Source: Legionellaceae bacterium (GTDB lineage Bacteria; Pseudomonadota; Gammaproteobacteria; Legionellales; Legionellaceae). From it: a stretch of 64,000 bases of DNA. Both the position numbers and the translations under genes were made by a program. The DNA lies in the NCBI GenBank assembly GCA_029210265.1, contig JARGNP010000005.1:36169-100168 (forward strand). The letters run 5' to 3'. Shown here piece by piece: positions 19,460-29,135 of the stretch. The number at the start of each line of letters is the position of its first letter. Position 1 is the stretch's first letter. The notes under the pieces were generated by a model. The model saw only the letters and a list, made by a program, of their open reading frames with translations. It did no database searches and was not told where the DNA came from.

Positions 19460-20767
19460 TCATACCTTTCCAACCATGACTTGCAATAGACGCTGAGGCT
19501 GAATGCTTTTTTGAAAGGCTGTTTTAATCTGCCCAGCATCAACGGCGCGAATTTTATCGGTGTATGTATCTAAATAATCATCAGGTAATTGATAGAACGT
19601 CATTTTTAGTAAGATGCTTGCCATGCTTTGGTTGGTTGCAAGTGAGAGTGGAAAACTCCCAACAAGGTATTCTTGTGCAGCTTTGAGCTCAACATCACTC
19701 GGACCGGTTTTTATAAATTGTGAAAGTGTTTCACGTGTGAGTGTTTCAGCCGTTTTTGCCTGGGCACCTTGCGTTGCGAGTCCAATAATAAAAGGCCCGC
19801 GTTTAGGCAGGGGTAAGAATTGACTGCTCACGCCATAGGTCAAGCCTCGTTTTTCGCGTAACTCTTCGGCGAGGCGTGAGACTAAGCTTCCGCCTCCTAA
19901 AGTATAATTGCCAACAACCAATGGAAAATAATGTGCGTCATGATGCGTAATGCCCAGTTGACCTAAACGTAATACGGTTTGTGACGAAGGGAACGGCACG
20001 TTGATATCCATGGCTTCGGTTAAAGCTTTGGTTGCTTTAACATGAGGTGCTGCCTTGCCCTGAGGAAGTTGTTGTGTCAGTTGCTCTGCGAGCTTTTTGG
20101 CTTGTGCTGTGTCGAGTGCGCCGACGAGAACGATGGTCGCATTTTTGCTAACAAATAAGGTGTGGTGAAAACGTCGTACGTCTTCGACTGTGATGGCATC
20201 CAGTGTTTTTAATTCACCGTTGACGGGATGCGCATACGGGTGATTTTGATAGAGCGCTTGAAAAAATGTTTGGTTTGCAATGTCGTCGGGTGATTCTAAG
20301 GCGTGGCGGATGGCCATACGCTGTTGATTTTTTTCTCGCTCGAAAGCTTTTTCAGGGAAATCTGGGCGTGAGGCCATTAAAGAGAACGTGTCAACGGCTT
20401 GCTTTAATAACTCAGGTGATGTGAGTGTGCGTAGATGCAAGCGAACCATGTCGCGGTTATTTTCGTTGTTGTATTGTGCGCCTGTGTCTTCTAAGCGCGT
20501 GGCAATCGTGTTTGCATCAAGTCCGGCATTGCCTTGATTCATCAAGCGCGTGGTGAGTGTGCTGAGTCCAAAACGGGGGCCGTCATAGGCGGTGCCCGCT
20601 CGAAAGGCGAGGCTAATATCCAGCATGGGAATTTCCATGGCTTGATAGAACACAACGGGGGTGCCTTGGCTCGTTTTCCAGCGTTCAATGTGCAAGGGCT
20701 TGGTTTCGGCATGGGCTGTGGTGCAAGCCGCAAACCCAAGGCTCATAAGGGTCAACAGGATTTTCAT
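19460..20767 (-). CDS. M16 peptidase-like subunit without the zinc motif
   Basis: A 435-residue periplasmic M16-family protein with a signal peptide (ILLTLMSLGFAACTTAHA). The position of the catalytic HxxEH is occupied by GLSTLTTRLMNQG, so it should not cleave by itself. The R/Y region characteristic of these partners is present near residue 310 (EELREKRGLTYGVSSQF). Its start overlaps the stop of the catalytic partner by four bases. The two presumably form a heterodimer, as known for paired bacterial M16B proteins. Confidence 0.88.
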   Translation of the reverse strand: MKILLTLMSLGFAACTTAHAETKPLHIERWKTSQGTPVVFYQAMEIPMLDISLAFRAGTAYDGPRFGLSTLTTRLMNQGNAGLDANTIATRLEDTGAQYNNENNRDMVRLHLRTLTSPELLKQAVDTFSLMASRPDFPEKAFEREKNQQRMAIRHALESPDDIANQTFFQALYQNHPYAHPVNGELKTLDAITVEDVRRFHHTLFVSKNATIVLVGALDTAQAKKLAEQLTQQLPQGKAAPHVKATKALTEAMDINVPFPSSQTVLRLGQLGITHHDAHYFPLVVGNYTLGGGSLVSRLAEELREKRGLTYGVSSQFLPLPKRGPFIIGLATQGAQAKTAETLTRETLSQFIKTGPSDVELKAAQEYLVGSFPLSLATNQSMASILLKMTFYQLPDDYLDTYTDKIRAVDAGQIKTAFQKSIQPQRLLQVMVGKV

Positions 20768-22113
20768 TGGGAGGCTCCTGGTTGTGGTGCTGGTTGCGAT
20801 ATTTTTTGTGGTATAAGACGCGCTTCGGTTAAGCGATCTTCATCAAAATAATCATTGGCTGCAGCTTGAATATCTTCGGGTGTGACGGCACGAATGTGTT
20901 GTTCGTATTGCTCGGTCGTTTTCCAGCCTAACCCCACCGTTTCAAGCATACCAAGCTCCATGGCTTGCCCAAAGCCAGAATCACGCTCAAACGTTTTTTG
21001 TGCGATGAGCTGTGTTTGGACACGCTTTAATTCAGCTGGTGTAACACGTGTTGTTTTCAAGTGCTTAAGCTCGGCATTAATATCTTGACTTAAATCATCC
21101 AAAGTATGTTGGGAGCTTGGCGTGCCATAGATTGTAAACAACGATGGGTAGCGAGCATAGAGATTATAATCTGTGCCTATGCTACTTGCGCGTTGCGTTC
21201 CTCGAATTAAATTTTTACTGAAGCGGCTGCTGCCACCTGCATCAAGTATGGCTGCGATGACCTCCAGCGTATAAGGGTCATGGGCGTGTTCTTTATCTGC
21301 TGATTTGACTGTAGGGACCGTATAGCCTTGCATGATCAAAGGAATTTCAGCCGGTGCTTTTACGGAGAGGGTTTTTTTGCCGAGCTGCGGTGGTTCAATT
21401 TGAGGTTTGCGTTCGATGGCTTCCCCTTTAGGTATGGCTCCAAAATGTTGTTTTGCTAAAGCATAAACATCTTCAGGCTTCACATCACCGACGACAACAA
21501 GCGTTGCATTATTGGGGGCATAAAAACGCTGGTACCAGGTTTTAAGATCGGTAATACTAAGATGTTTGATATCATCCATCCAACCGATGACAGGATGATG
21601 GTACGGTGATATGAGATGAGCCGCAGAAAGATAACGTTCAAACGTTAAGGCTTGAGGATTATCGTCGGTTCGCATGCGTCGTTCTTCTTGAATGACTTTG
21701 ATTTCTTTATTAAATTCGGTTTCGTCGAGCAGGAGATGTTGCATGCGATCGGCTTCCAAGGCTAAGCTTGTAGGCAGGTGTTCGGCCGCTATTTTTTCGA
21801 AATAAGCGGTATAGTCCGTGCTGGTGAAGGCATTTTCTTGCCCGCCTATGCCGGCAATTGTTTTTGAGAAAACGCCTAAAGGATATTTAGCAGTACCTTT
21901 AAACATAATATGTTCAAGTGCATGCGAGATGCCGGTTATGCCCCCGGGTTCGTCGGCAGAACCGACGTTGTACCAAATCATGGAGACGGCCACGGGTGCT
22001 CGGTGATCTTCTTTGACTAAGATCTTGAGGCCGTTATCGAGGGTGTATGATTGTACTTGCCCAAAGGCTACGTGCGTGATAAACATCAAGAGTAGAATAA
22101 AACGGGTGCGCAT
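20764..22113 (-). CDS. Zinc-dependent M16 peptidase, catalytic subunit
   Basis: A 449-residue exported peptidase. The signal peptide is at residues 1-18; the inverted zinc motif HALEH lies near residue 66, with the downstream glutamate in the helix around KEIKVIQEERR near 135. TDDNPQALTFERYL and HPVIGWMDDI also match the family. It probably degrades peptides in the periplasm with the following inactive paralogue. It is divergent from ftsY, leaving only 57 bases for both promoters. Confidence 0.92.
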   Translation of the reverse strand: MRTRFILLLMFITHVAFGQVQSYTLDNGLKILVKEDHRAPVAVSMIWYNVGSADEPGGITGISHALEHIMFKGTAKYPLGVFSKTIAGIGGQENAFTSTDYTAYFEKIAAEHLPTSLALEADRMQHLLLDETEFNKEIKVIQEERRMRTDDNPQALTFERYLSAAHLISPYHHPVIGWMDDIKHLSITDLKTWYQRFYAPNNATLVVVGDVKPEDVYALAKQHFGAIPKGEAIERKPQIEPPQLGKKTLSVKAPAEIPLIMQGYTVPTVKSADKEHAHDPYTLEVIAAILDAGGSSRFSKNLIRGTQRASSIGTDYNLYARYPSLFTIYGTPSSQHTLDDLSQDINAELKHLKTTRVTPAELKRVQTQLIAQKTFERDSGFGQAMELGMLETVGLGWKTTEQYEQHIRAVTPEDIQAAANDYFDEDRLTEARLIPQKISQPAPQPGASQ

Positions 22114-22170
22114 GGCTCATCTCAAGGTAAAAATGATAGAATTCCATATTTCACTGGATTTGTATACCGT

Positions 22171-23175
22171 ATGAAGAAGTGGTTTAAGCGAAATCAAGCC
22201 GAAACGGCAGAGAAACACCCCGAAAAACTTGATAAAAAAGGGGTTTGGACGCGTTTTCAACAGGGGCTAGGGAAAACACGCGCGGGCTTAGGTGGCGCGC
22301 TTGGGCGTTTGTTGCTCGGTAAAAAAGAAATTGATGCGGCGTTGCTCGAAGAGCTGGAGCATGTGTTGGTTGCAGCGGATGTCGGTGTTAAAACAACCCA
22401 GGCATTATTAGAGCAGCTAACGGCGCGCTTGGAGCGCAAGCAACTGGAAGACGGAGAAGCGGTGCTTGATGCATTGCAAGCACAGATGGTCGAACTTTTA
22501 TCTTCAGATGCTCCGGCGCTTATGCAGGAGATGCCGAAAGTTTCGCCGCTTGTTATTCTGATGGTGGGCATTAACGGTGCAGGAAAGACCACAACCATGG
22601 GTAAGCTTGCGCGCCAATATCAGCAGATGGGTAAGCGTGTGATGCTTGCTGCAGGCGATACGTTTCGTGCCGCAGCGGTTGAGCAGTTGCAAGTCTGGGG
22701 GGCGCGTAGCGATATACCTGTGATTGCGCAACATACGGGGGCGGATAGTGCCTCAGTTATTTTTGATGCGTTTCAAGCGGCCAAAGCACGAGGTATTGAT
22801 GTTTTGATTGCTGATACAGCCGGGCGTTTGCAAACACAACATCATTTGATGGATGAGTTGAAAAAAATAAAACGCGTGCTTCAAAAAATAGATCCTGATG
22901 CGCCACATGAAACAATGCTGGTATTGGACGCTGGAATTGGTCAGAATGCTTTAAGTCAAGCAACAAAATTTAACGAGGCGCTCGGGGTGACCGGTATCAC
23001 GATGACCAAGTTGGATGGTACGGCTAAAGGTGGTATTTTATTTGCCATTGCTCATGAATTAGGGATCCCTTTTCGCTACATTGGTGTAGGTGAAGGGGTG
23101 GATGATTTGCGTCTGTTTGAGCCAGAACACTTTGTGCGGGCTATTTTTAACGATGATTCAGTTCAGGCAAGTTAG
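22171..23175 (+). CDS. ftsY: Signal recognition particle receptor FtsY
   Basis: SRP receptor GTPase that delivers ribosome-nascent chains to SecYEG. At 334 residues it has a short acidic/basic A region, the helical N domain, and the G domain with GINGAGKTTTMGKLA near residue 133, GDTFRAAAVEQL near 165, DTAGRLQTQHHLMDEL near 216 and TKLDGTAKGG near 278. Many gammaproteobacterial FtsY have a longer acidic N-terminus; here it is only about 45 residues. The end overlaps ftsE by 23 bases. Confidence 0.97.
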   Translation: MKKWFKRNQAETAEKHPEKLDKKGVWTRFQQGLGKTRAGLGGALGRLLLGKKEIDAALLEELEHVLVAADVGVKTTQALLEQLTARLERKQLEDGEAVLDALQAQMVELLSSDAPALMQEMPKVSPLVILMVGINGAGKTTTMGKLARQYQQMGKRVMLAAGDTFRAAAVEQLQVWGARSDIPVIAQHTGADSASVIFDAFQAAKARGIDVLIADTAGRLQTQHHLMDELKKIKRVLQKIDPDAPHETMLVLDAGIGQNALSQATKFNEALGVTGITMTKLDGTAKGGILFAIAHELGIPFRYIGVGEGVDDLRLFEPEHFVRAIFNDDSVQAS

Positions 23176-23803
23176 TAAGCGTTATCCTGGTGGTTATCAG
23201 GCATTGGAATATGTCAATTTTACTTTAGAAAAAGGTGAAATGGCGTTTTTGACGGGTTGCTCAGGTGCGGGTAAAAGTACCCTGCTTAAACTTATTGCTC
23301 TGCTTGAGCGTCCTTCGGGCGGTGATATTCTGATCAACGGTGCATCACTGTCTAAATTTAAAAAAAACGATATAGCCGCACATCGTGCGCGTATTGGCGT
23401 GACGTTTCAGTCACCGCATTTATTACAAAATCGTACGGTGTTTGATAACGTCGCCTTGCCTTTGTATATCCAAGGCATTTCTGGAGCACAACTTGCTAAG
23501 CGTGTGCATGCGGCGCTCGATCGTGTTGGGCTTTTGGCCAAAGAAAATATGGTTCCTCTTCATTTATCGGGTGGTGAACAACAGCGCGTAGGGATTGCGC
23601 GTGCGATTGTGCATAAACCTGATTGGTTATTGGCTGATGAGCCTACGGGTAATTTAGATCCTGGATTATCCACTGATATTATTGAGTTATTTGAGCAATT
23701 TAATCAGGCTGGCGTCGGCGTGTTAATTGCGACGCATGAGCTTTCGTTGATTGCGAGTATGCAGCATCGTGTGCTTTGGCTGAAGGAGGGGCGCTTGTGT
23801 TAA
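23153..23803 (+). CDS. ftsE: Cell division ATP-binding protein FtsE
   Basis: ATPase of the FtsEX complex, which controls peptidoglycan hydrolases at the septum. The 216 residues carry Walker [13 protein letters not shown] near 37, signature [15 protein letters not shown] near 138 and Walker [13 protein letters not shown] near 158. I chose the ATG at 23153 ([14 protein letters not shown]) inside the ftsY end; the longer frame is a reading of ftsY sequence. It overlaps ftsX by 7 bases. Confidence 0.97.
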   Translation: MIQFRQVSKRYPGGYQALEYVNFTLEKGEMAFLTGCSGAGKSTLLKLIALLERPSGGDILINGASLSKFKKNDIAAHRARIGVTFQSPHLLQNRTVFDNVALPLYIQGISGAQLAKRVHAALDRVGLLAKENMVPLHLSGGEQQRVGIARAIVHKPDWLLADEPTGNLDPGLSTDIIELFEQFNQAGVGVLIATHELSLIASMQHRVLWLKEGRLC

Positions 23804-24726
23804 TACGCGGACGGCAATTTATAAAGCGGCACCTCCAGGCTATCCAAAATAGTGCAAAAACACTGCGTGCAACGCCTTGGGCAACTGCAGTGACGGTGCT
23901 TGTGTTGGCCGTTACCTTAATTTTACCTATTTTATTTTGGCTTTTGATGGGGCATTTAAAACCCCTCACCAATGAATGGCGTGAAGGTAACGAAATTGCG
24001 CTATATCTTGATTCTCCTCTGAGCTCTGCCAACGAAACAGCTTTATTGGTCCGTGTGCGCGGCACCGAGGGCGTGGGGCACGCAACGTTTATGAGTGCGG
24101 AGACAAGCCTCAAAGAACTTGAGCAACAAGAAGGTATGCAAGATATACGGCGTTATTTACCCAATAACCCTCTGCCTTCGGTGATCAACGTGATGCCGGC
24201 TAGCACGCTGGATACGCCGGAAAAATTAGAGCAATTATTTCAGAAGCTTAAAAATTATCCTCATGTTGAGCAGGCAAAACTTAATCGAGACTGGTCAACG
24301 CGTTTGTATGCGGTGCTTGGGTTTATGACGTATTTGACTTGGATTTTGGGTGGTTTATTTGGTCTCATGGTGGTATTTATTATCAGAAATTTGTTACGAC
24401 TTGCTGCGCAAGAGCATCATGAAGAAATTGAAGTATTAAAATTAATTGGTGCAACCGACGGATTTATTATTCGTCCTTTTTTATACACCGGTATGTGCTT
24501 AGGTGCTGCGGGTGCTTTGCTTGCTTTTTTTGGGGTTCATGCTGTTTTGTTCGGTTTATCACATGCGCTTCATGCGCTAATTTCTGCGGGCTTTGGTGTG
24601 CCTCTCGTGCTTAAACTTTCTGTACTTGATGCTCTACGGTTTGTTGGGTTTGGATTGCTCTTAGGATGGCTTGGAGCGTACCTTCCGCTCAAGCGACAAT
24701 TGGCATGTATTGAGCCTTGCCACTAA
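23797..24726 (+). CDS. ftsX: Cell division protein FtsX
   Basis: Membrane partner of FtsE. The 309 residues have a basic N-terminus, a first membrane segment (about residues 30-50), a periplasmic domain with NPLPSVINVMPAS, and three C-terminal membrane segments. DLLxLxGAT-like sequence appears as EIEVLKLIGATDGFI near residue 208. The GTG at 23797 is preferred because GGAGGGG lies just before it and it overlaps the ftsE stop. It is followed by rpoH, the conserved order. Confidence 0.95.
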   Translation: MLIRGRQFIKRHLQAIQNSAKTLRATPWATAVTVLVLAVTLILPILFWLLMGHLKPLTNEWREGNEIALYLDSPLSSANETALLVRVRGTEGVGHATFMSAETSLKELEQQEGMQDIRRYLPNNPLPSVINVMPASTLDTPEKLEQLFQKLKNYPHVEQAKLNRDWSTRLYAVLGFMTYLTWILGGLFGLMVVFIIRNLLRLAAQEHHEEIEVLKLIGATDGFIIRPFLYTGMCLGAAGALLAFFGVHAVLFGLSHALHALISAGFGVPLVLKLSVLDALRFVGFGLLLGWLGAYLPLKRQLACIEPCH

Positions 24727-24795
24727 ATTGTAGTATAATCCGTCAGCAATGATGATTTTATGATTGACCGTAGTTTAGCTTTTGGAGGGAACGGT

Positions 24796-25665
24796 ATGAA
24801 TTTTCCATTACAGCTTGGCTCCACACATCTTCCTATTGGAAGTTTAGACGCCTATATTCATCAGGCGAATCAAATACCTATGCTCACGCCTGAAGAAGAG
24901 CTTGATTGTGCACGTCGTTTTCGGGATGAAGATGATATTGAAGGTGCGCGTCGTTTGGTGCTTGCACATCTGCGTTATGTGGTGCGCGTAGCACGAGGCT
25001 ATTTAGGTTATGGCTTGCCACTCAATGATTTAATTCAAGAAGGCAATGTGGGTCTAATGAAAGCAGTTAAACGCTTTGATCAAACACTCGGTGTGCGTTT
25101 GGTGTCGTTTGCTGTGCATTGGATTAAAGCCGAAATTCATGAATTTGTATTGCGCAATTGGCGTATTGTTAAAGTCGCAACGACCAAAGCTCAACGTAAA
25201 TTATTTTTTAATCTTCGCCAAATGAAGCAACGTTTGGGTTGGTGTAGTGTTGAAGAAGTTGATGCTGTAGCCAAAGATTTAGGGGTCACGCCTAAAGATG
25301 TTCGTGTGATGGAAGAGCGTCTCAATGCGATGGATGCATCGTGGGATCTTGATGAATCTAACGATGATGCGCCTTGTCGGACCATTCCTGCACGCTACCT
25401 GAGTGATGAAAAAGCAGATCCTGCGTATTTAATCGAACAAGAAGATGGTGAGATTCAAGACGGTGAAAAATTGCATCTTGCGATTGCGCGCTTGGATGAG
25501 CGAAGCCAAGATATTTTAAAACAGCGTTGGTTTACCGATGAAAAAGCCATGACATTGCATGCTTTAGCCGACAAATACAGCATCTCTGCTGAGCGCGTAC
25601 GTCAGCTTGAAAAAAATGCCATGAAAAAAATGCGGGCCTATCTTGAGACGGATGTGCCTGTTTAA
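24796..25665 (+). CDS. rpoH: Heat-shock sigma factor RpoH (sigma 32)
   Basis: Directs RNA polymerase to heat-shock promoters. The 289 residues contain region 1.2/2.1 (MLTPEEELDCARRFRDEDD), region 2.3-2.4 (HWIKAEIHEFVLRNWRIVKVATTKAQRKLFFN, including the RpoH-box segment), and region 4 (YSISAERVRQLEKNAMKKM). The ATG at 24796 has GGAGG eight bases upstream and gives MNFPLQL. Position directly behind ftsX is typical. A TATAAT at 24734-24739 may be its -10, but no good -35 is visible. Confidence 0.97.
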   Translation: MNFPLQLGSTHLPIGSLDAYIHQANQIPMLTPEEELDCARRFRDEDDIEGARRLVLAHLRYVVRVARGYLGYGLPLNDLIQEGNVGLMKAVKRFDQTLGVRLVSFAVHWIKAEIHEFVLRNWRIVKVATTKAQRKLFFNLRQMKQRLGWCSVEEVDAVAKDLGVTPKDVRVMEERLNAMDASWDLDESNDDAPCRTIPARYLSDEKADPAYLIEQEDGEIQDGEKLHLAIARLDERSQDILKQRWFTDEKAMTLHALADKYSISAERVRQLEKNAMKKMRAYLETDVPV

Positions 25666-25786
25666 GTTAAGGTTTTTGTGCGGCTCGAGCATGAAGATAA
25701 ACAATTTACTTGTTGATTGGTGAACACATATTGGGCATAATAACGGGTTTTTATCTGTTTTATCAAAAACACAGGAAATCATTTAT

Positions 25787-26092
25787 ATGCCTTACAATGC
25801 AGAAGCAAGAATGCAGGAATATGGTCAAATTCTTCAAGAACTTGAACTGCTTCCTACACGCCAAGCAAAAATAGAGCTACTTGATGACTTTATTTGGGGT
25901 GAGAAGATTGCGCTTGCTGAACTTCCCACATCTGAGTTGTTAAGATCTGCACAATTAAAGCTGTACGGGCTTCAAAATCCCCTCCCTGCCATTCAGCCCA
26001 TCAGTCTTTTTGCTCAGCAAGATCATAATCACGACAACAATAACAATAACAATATAGCAGCAGATGCTGGCGAGTTAAACATTAATCTATAA
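25787..26092 (+). CDS. 101-residue protein with Asn/His-rich tail, unknown
   Basis: A mostly helical N-terminal part (residues 1-65) is followed by a Pro-rich stretch and a low-complexity DHNHDNNNNNN segment. AGGAAA precedes the ATG. I recognise no family. It sits alone between rpoH and a 295-base gap, on the same strand as the next unknown gene. It has no signal peptide and no membrane segment. Confidence 0.5.
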   Translation: MPYNAEARMQEYGQILQELELLPTRQAKIELLDDFIWGEKIALAELPTSELLRSAQLKLYGLQNPLPAIQPISLFAQQDHNHDNNNNNNIAADAGELNINL

Positions 26093-26387
26093 CACCAAGT
26101 GGAGCTTTGGGGCGCTGCTGATAAGCGGCGAACTGCAGCCAAGTCGGTCCTGACATTGATTCATATAACGCGCGAAACGGTAGCCCTTTGGGTTGCAATT
26201 TTTTTTTGAAATAACCGCTCCTTAAATCTAGTTATGAATGGACTGAGGTATTTGTGTTAACACCAAGTTTTCGACGGGGCGGTCTTAAGAAGCGGAGCTT
26301 CGGCTTTTCAGCAAAACGTACCAAACTGGTCTATGGTTAAATAAAGGCAGTATGCTTTAAATAATAACTATTGGAAGGTGGTTTGCT
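26093..26387 (+). other. Gap with a degenerate duplicated element, possible small RNA
   Basis: No gene is seen here. The 11-mer TAACACCAAGT occurs at 26090-26100 (overlapping the previous stop) and at 26258-26268. After each copy comes a GC-rich stretch of similar pattern, with GGGGCG and AAGCGG in both. Between them, an imperfect 7-bp stem (arms near GTAGCCC and GGGTTGC, about 26179-26196) is followed by a run of T residues, resembling a terminator. A GAAGC/GCTTC hairpin occurs in the second copy. This could be a small RNA with its terminator, or a decayed repeat. Confidence 0.35.
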
Positions 26388-27917
26388 ATGGCAAAGTATT
26401 TATTTAACACTCAAAATCATATGCGTATTTGGTTTAGTGGTAATCCTGACGTTTTTTTGAATGATGAAAATCAGTTGCGCTTGGTTCAATTTAGACAAAA
26501 AAATCCTAGAGCAAACATGACCTTTCTATATAGTTCATCCATGCTTAGTGCAAATACCGTGGAGGACTTAAGAGTTTTTTGTGAGAAACAAAATTTCACG
26601 CCTTTGGATTTTGATACGGATTTGTTAGCTGAATGCTGTGAGCAAACTGATATTGAATTGCACCAAATAGCTAAAACAGAGCTAGACGCATACGTCACAC
26701 AGCAAGGTGGTAACTTGGCTGCAGCAAGTGATATCACAAGGCTTATCACGCCACTGCTTGCTCGAGGTACTTATTCGGATTTTGATACGAATATCACCGT
26801 CGAATCGCTTCCTGATATTATGGAGGTGGATGGACCCGTTCTGCTTGATATTGGAAGTGTTCGACAGCTTATTATGGGCATTATCCCCAGTGAAGTCCCA
26901 CTCATCAATAACGATATTATTGGTGTCAGCATGCAGGACGGTGAATTTAATCCAGTCGCGAAAGAGTTAATAAATTATCTACAACAAAAAGTTATAACGG
27001 CGTATAGACAAGATGTTCTCACTACCTTTAGTCAGCTGTCAGACAATCCACTTATGGCAAGTTCTATGCTAACCCAATACTTTAAACTAAAATTTTTTGA
27101 TGAATTATTTAAACAAGTGCCTCATATGAGCGTGACTGATTTTAGACTTAGCCTGGATAAATCAACGAGAAATATTTTTAGTTCATTTAGGCTAATGCGC
27201 TCAGAGGATCGAGCGGCATTAACACAGGGGCTTGATGAAGCATTAGATAGAAAAATGCAAATAGCGCTAGAGAATATGAGTAATGAGGATTTTCCTGATG
27301 AGATTTTACCTGAAGAGCAAGCAGTCATAAGAGAAACATATCTACGTAATTTAAAATCCAGTTTGCAGCAATCGGTTACGGCGCTCTTAGCTATTAGTCC
27401 CCAACAGGCAGAGGCATTGAATGTGCAATATAGCTTGATTAAAAACAATGATAATCCAGAGGAGTGCTATCAGTTACTTCAGTCACAGGCTTCAGGATTA
27501 AGGGCGAGCTTACTCATTGGTTCGGTAACTTTATTTAGTGGCCCCATGCAATTAGCTGTAGCTGTTCAAGATTTATCTTTTTTAGAGGTAAGTGATGATG
27601 AGCGTGCGTCGATATCTTTTAAAGAATTATCGTTTGATCGCAGTCATCTCTTTGAAAATTTTAATTCGGGGCAATCGTTTAGGTTAGGAACAAGTGCCGA
27701 AGTCGTTCAATCGAGCATGACGGCTGAAAAAACCGGAACTGTATGTGACCTGTCATGGATACCACAAGGAAAAGAATTTATACACAAAAGAGAAGAAAAA
27801 CTACATGCAGCCGCGCAGACCATTCAAAAAAAATGGGGAGGTGTTTTGAATGCAATCAAGGACAGCGACGACAACGAAGACAATACGCTAGATTCATCGA
27901 GCATGAATAATATATAA
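26388..27917 (+). CDS. 509-residue unknown protein with C-terminal IQ-like helix
   Basis: A soluble, largely helical protein with no signal peptide or membrane segment. A GGAAGGTGG ribosome-binding site precedes the ATG. Near residue 475, AAAQTIQKKWGGVLNAI resembles the IQ motif that binds calmodulin-like proteins in eukaryotes. The last 20 residues are acidic and polar (KDSDDNEDNTLDSSSMNNI), which resembles the C-terminal secretion signals of type IVB effectors. I recognise no enzymatic motif. An effector role is an inference only. Confidence 0.55.
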   Translation: MAKYLFNTQNHMRIWFSGNPDVFLNDENQLRLVQFRQKNPRANMTFLYSSSMLSANTVEDLRVFCEKQNFTPLDFDTDLLAECCEQTDIELHQIAKTELDAYVTQQGGNLAAASDITRLITPLLARGTYSDFDTNITVESLPDIMEVDGPVLLDIGSVRQLIMGIIPSEVPLINNDIIGVSMQDGEFNPVAKELINYLQQKVITAYRQDVLTTFSQLSDNPLMASSMLTQYFKLKFFDELFKQVPHMSVTDFRLSLDKSTRNIFSSFRLMRSEDRAALTQGLDEALDRKMQIALENMSNEDFPDEILPEEQAVIRETYLRNLKSSLQQSVTALLAISPQQAEALNVQYSLIKNNDNPEECYQLLQSQASGLRASLLIGSVTLFSGPMQLAVAVQDLSFLEVSDDERASISFKELSFDRSHLFENFNSGQSFRLGTSAEVVQSSMTAEKTGTVCDLSWIPQGKEFIHKREEKLHAAAQTIQKKWGGVLNAIKDSDDNEDNTLDSSSMNNI

Positions 27918-27940
27918 GTTTATGTATAGGTTTGTGATAT

Positions 27941-29011
27941 CTATAAGGTCACCGAGCAGATTAAAGCCTGAGCATAGCTCGTACCGGTTTTCAATGTATT
28001 CATGACCTGGTCGGTTTGCCGATCAAACGCCCCATCACCGAGGTAAAAAAACTGATAGCCGCATTCAAACGGTACGTTTCCAAGCACTTGATCAAGCCTT
28101 GCTCCAATGCCTGCTGTGGCACTAAAGTTAACGTTGGTTTTTCCCGTGAATATCTTATCGGGAAGTGTTCTGCCGCCATCCCGCGATGCCTCACTGAAAT
28201 TTGAGGTTTGCATGATGTTCGGACCAATTCCTGTGTTTAATAATAGTGAGAGCTTCTCATATTTGGTTTTTAGCCCGGCTTTGGCTGAGGCGTAGATGGG
28301 GATGTTTGTTTGTGTGTATTGATACGATAAATTATTAAAAAGATGTTCTTGGTATACGTCACCACTTACTTTGGTACGTGCTAAATAATATGCATTCACC
28401 CCATAGGCGAGTTTCGCACGTTTATACTCGGAGCCATCTAGAAAATAACCAAACCCTAATAAAATATTTTGTTTGTCTTGATGAGTCACTGTAAAGCGAT
28501 CACCAATTAGGCCCTGAATATTAATAGATTGTGTACCAATACTCTGTTCTTTATTAAAAAAACCGACGTGGAGTGGCATATGACCTTTTTTAAAAGCGAG
28601 GCCTTGTGATGGCGATGGATTCGTTTTTTTTATGGGATCAGGTGTTTGTGCGGCTGTTTCTTGTTGGGTTTTTTGTTCTGAGTGTAATAATGCGTGGCTC
28701 ACGTCCTGCAATGTTTTTTTATCTAAGGGGCCCATAAAAACATAATGCAGTGTTCGTGTGTCGTGTTTTTTTACGGTGATGTGAGCGGGTTGTTGTGTGA
28801 TGTGCTCAATATGTGCTTTATATCGGGATGCATTTTGAGGTTGCTCAAAGGCACCTAGTTGCAGCAAATAAAGATGTTCTGGCGAGGTTGTTTTTAGCTG
28901 AGAGCGATCTTTGAGGCCGAAGATATTCACGGGAGAAGAAGCATGAAGCGCTGCTGTCGCCGTTAAAAACATCAGAATTGTAATACACAAAGCCTGTTGT
29001 ATTTTTATCAT
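27941..29011 (-). CDS. SPOR-domain plus outer-membrane beta-barrel protein
   Basis: A 356-residue exported protein. The signal peptide is at residues 1-24. A SPOR-like domain follows at about 44-115 (YLLQLGAFEQPQNASRYKAHI, then a VFMGPL motif); these domains bind denuded peptidoglycan. After a Gln/Thr/Pro linker, residues 155-356 show alternating strand patterns ending QALICSVTL, consistent with a small outer-membrane barrel. The combination would tie an outer-membrane barrel to septal peptidoglycan. The barrel type is not identifiable by eye. Confidence 0.65.
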   Translation of the reverse strand: MIKIQQALCITILMFLTATAALHASSPVNIFGLKDRSQLKTTSPEHLYLLQLGAFEQPQNASRYKAHIEHITQQPAHITVKKHDTRTLHYVFMGPLDKKTLQDVSHALLHSEQKTQQETAAQTPDPIKKTNPSPSQGLAFKKGHMPLHVGFFNKEQSIGTQSINIQGLIGDRFTVTHQDKQNILLGFGYFLDGSEYKRAKLAYGVNAYYLARTKVSGDVYQEHLFNNLSYQYTQTNIPIYASAKAGLKTKYEKLSLLLNTGIGPNIMQTSNFSEASRDGGRTLPDKIFTGKTNVNFSATAGIGARLDQVLGNVPFECGYQFFYLGDGAFDRQTDQVMNTLKTGTSYAQALICSVTL

Positions 29012-29135
29012 CTATTGCGTCCAGCAATCAGCCCAGCACTATCTTTAAGTTACAGGAACTAAATTAGATAAACAAGTTCATATTAAAGCAATATGTTGAT
29101 ATCTAATTATTGGAACGAAAATTATGGTTGGTGGG

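Noticed and set aside
19728..19741. GTTTCACGTGTGAG as a third parS site
   Set aside because: The right half breaks the palindrome at several positions, and it lies in an M16 peptidase gene. The two sites in recF are exact.
24717..24739. TTGCCA with TATAAT as the rpoH promoter
   Set aside because: The spacing is only 11 bases, too short for sigma-70; only the -10 may be real.
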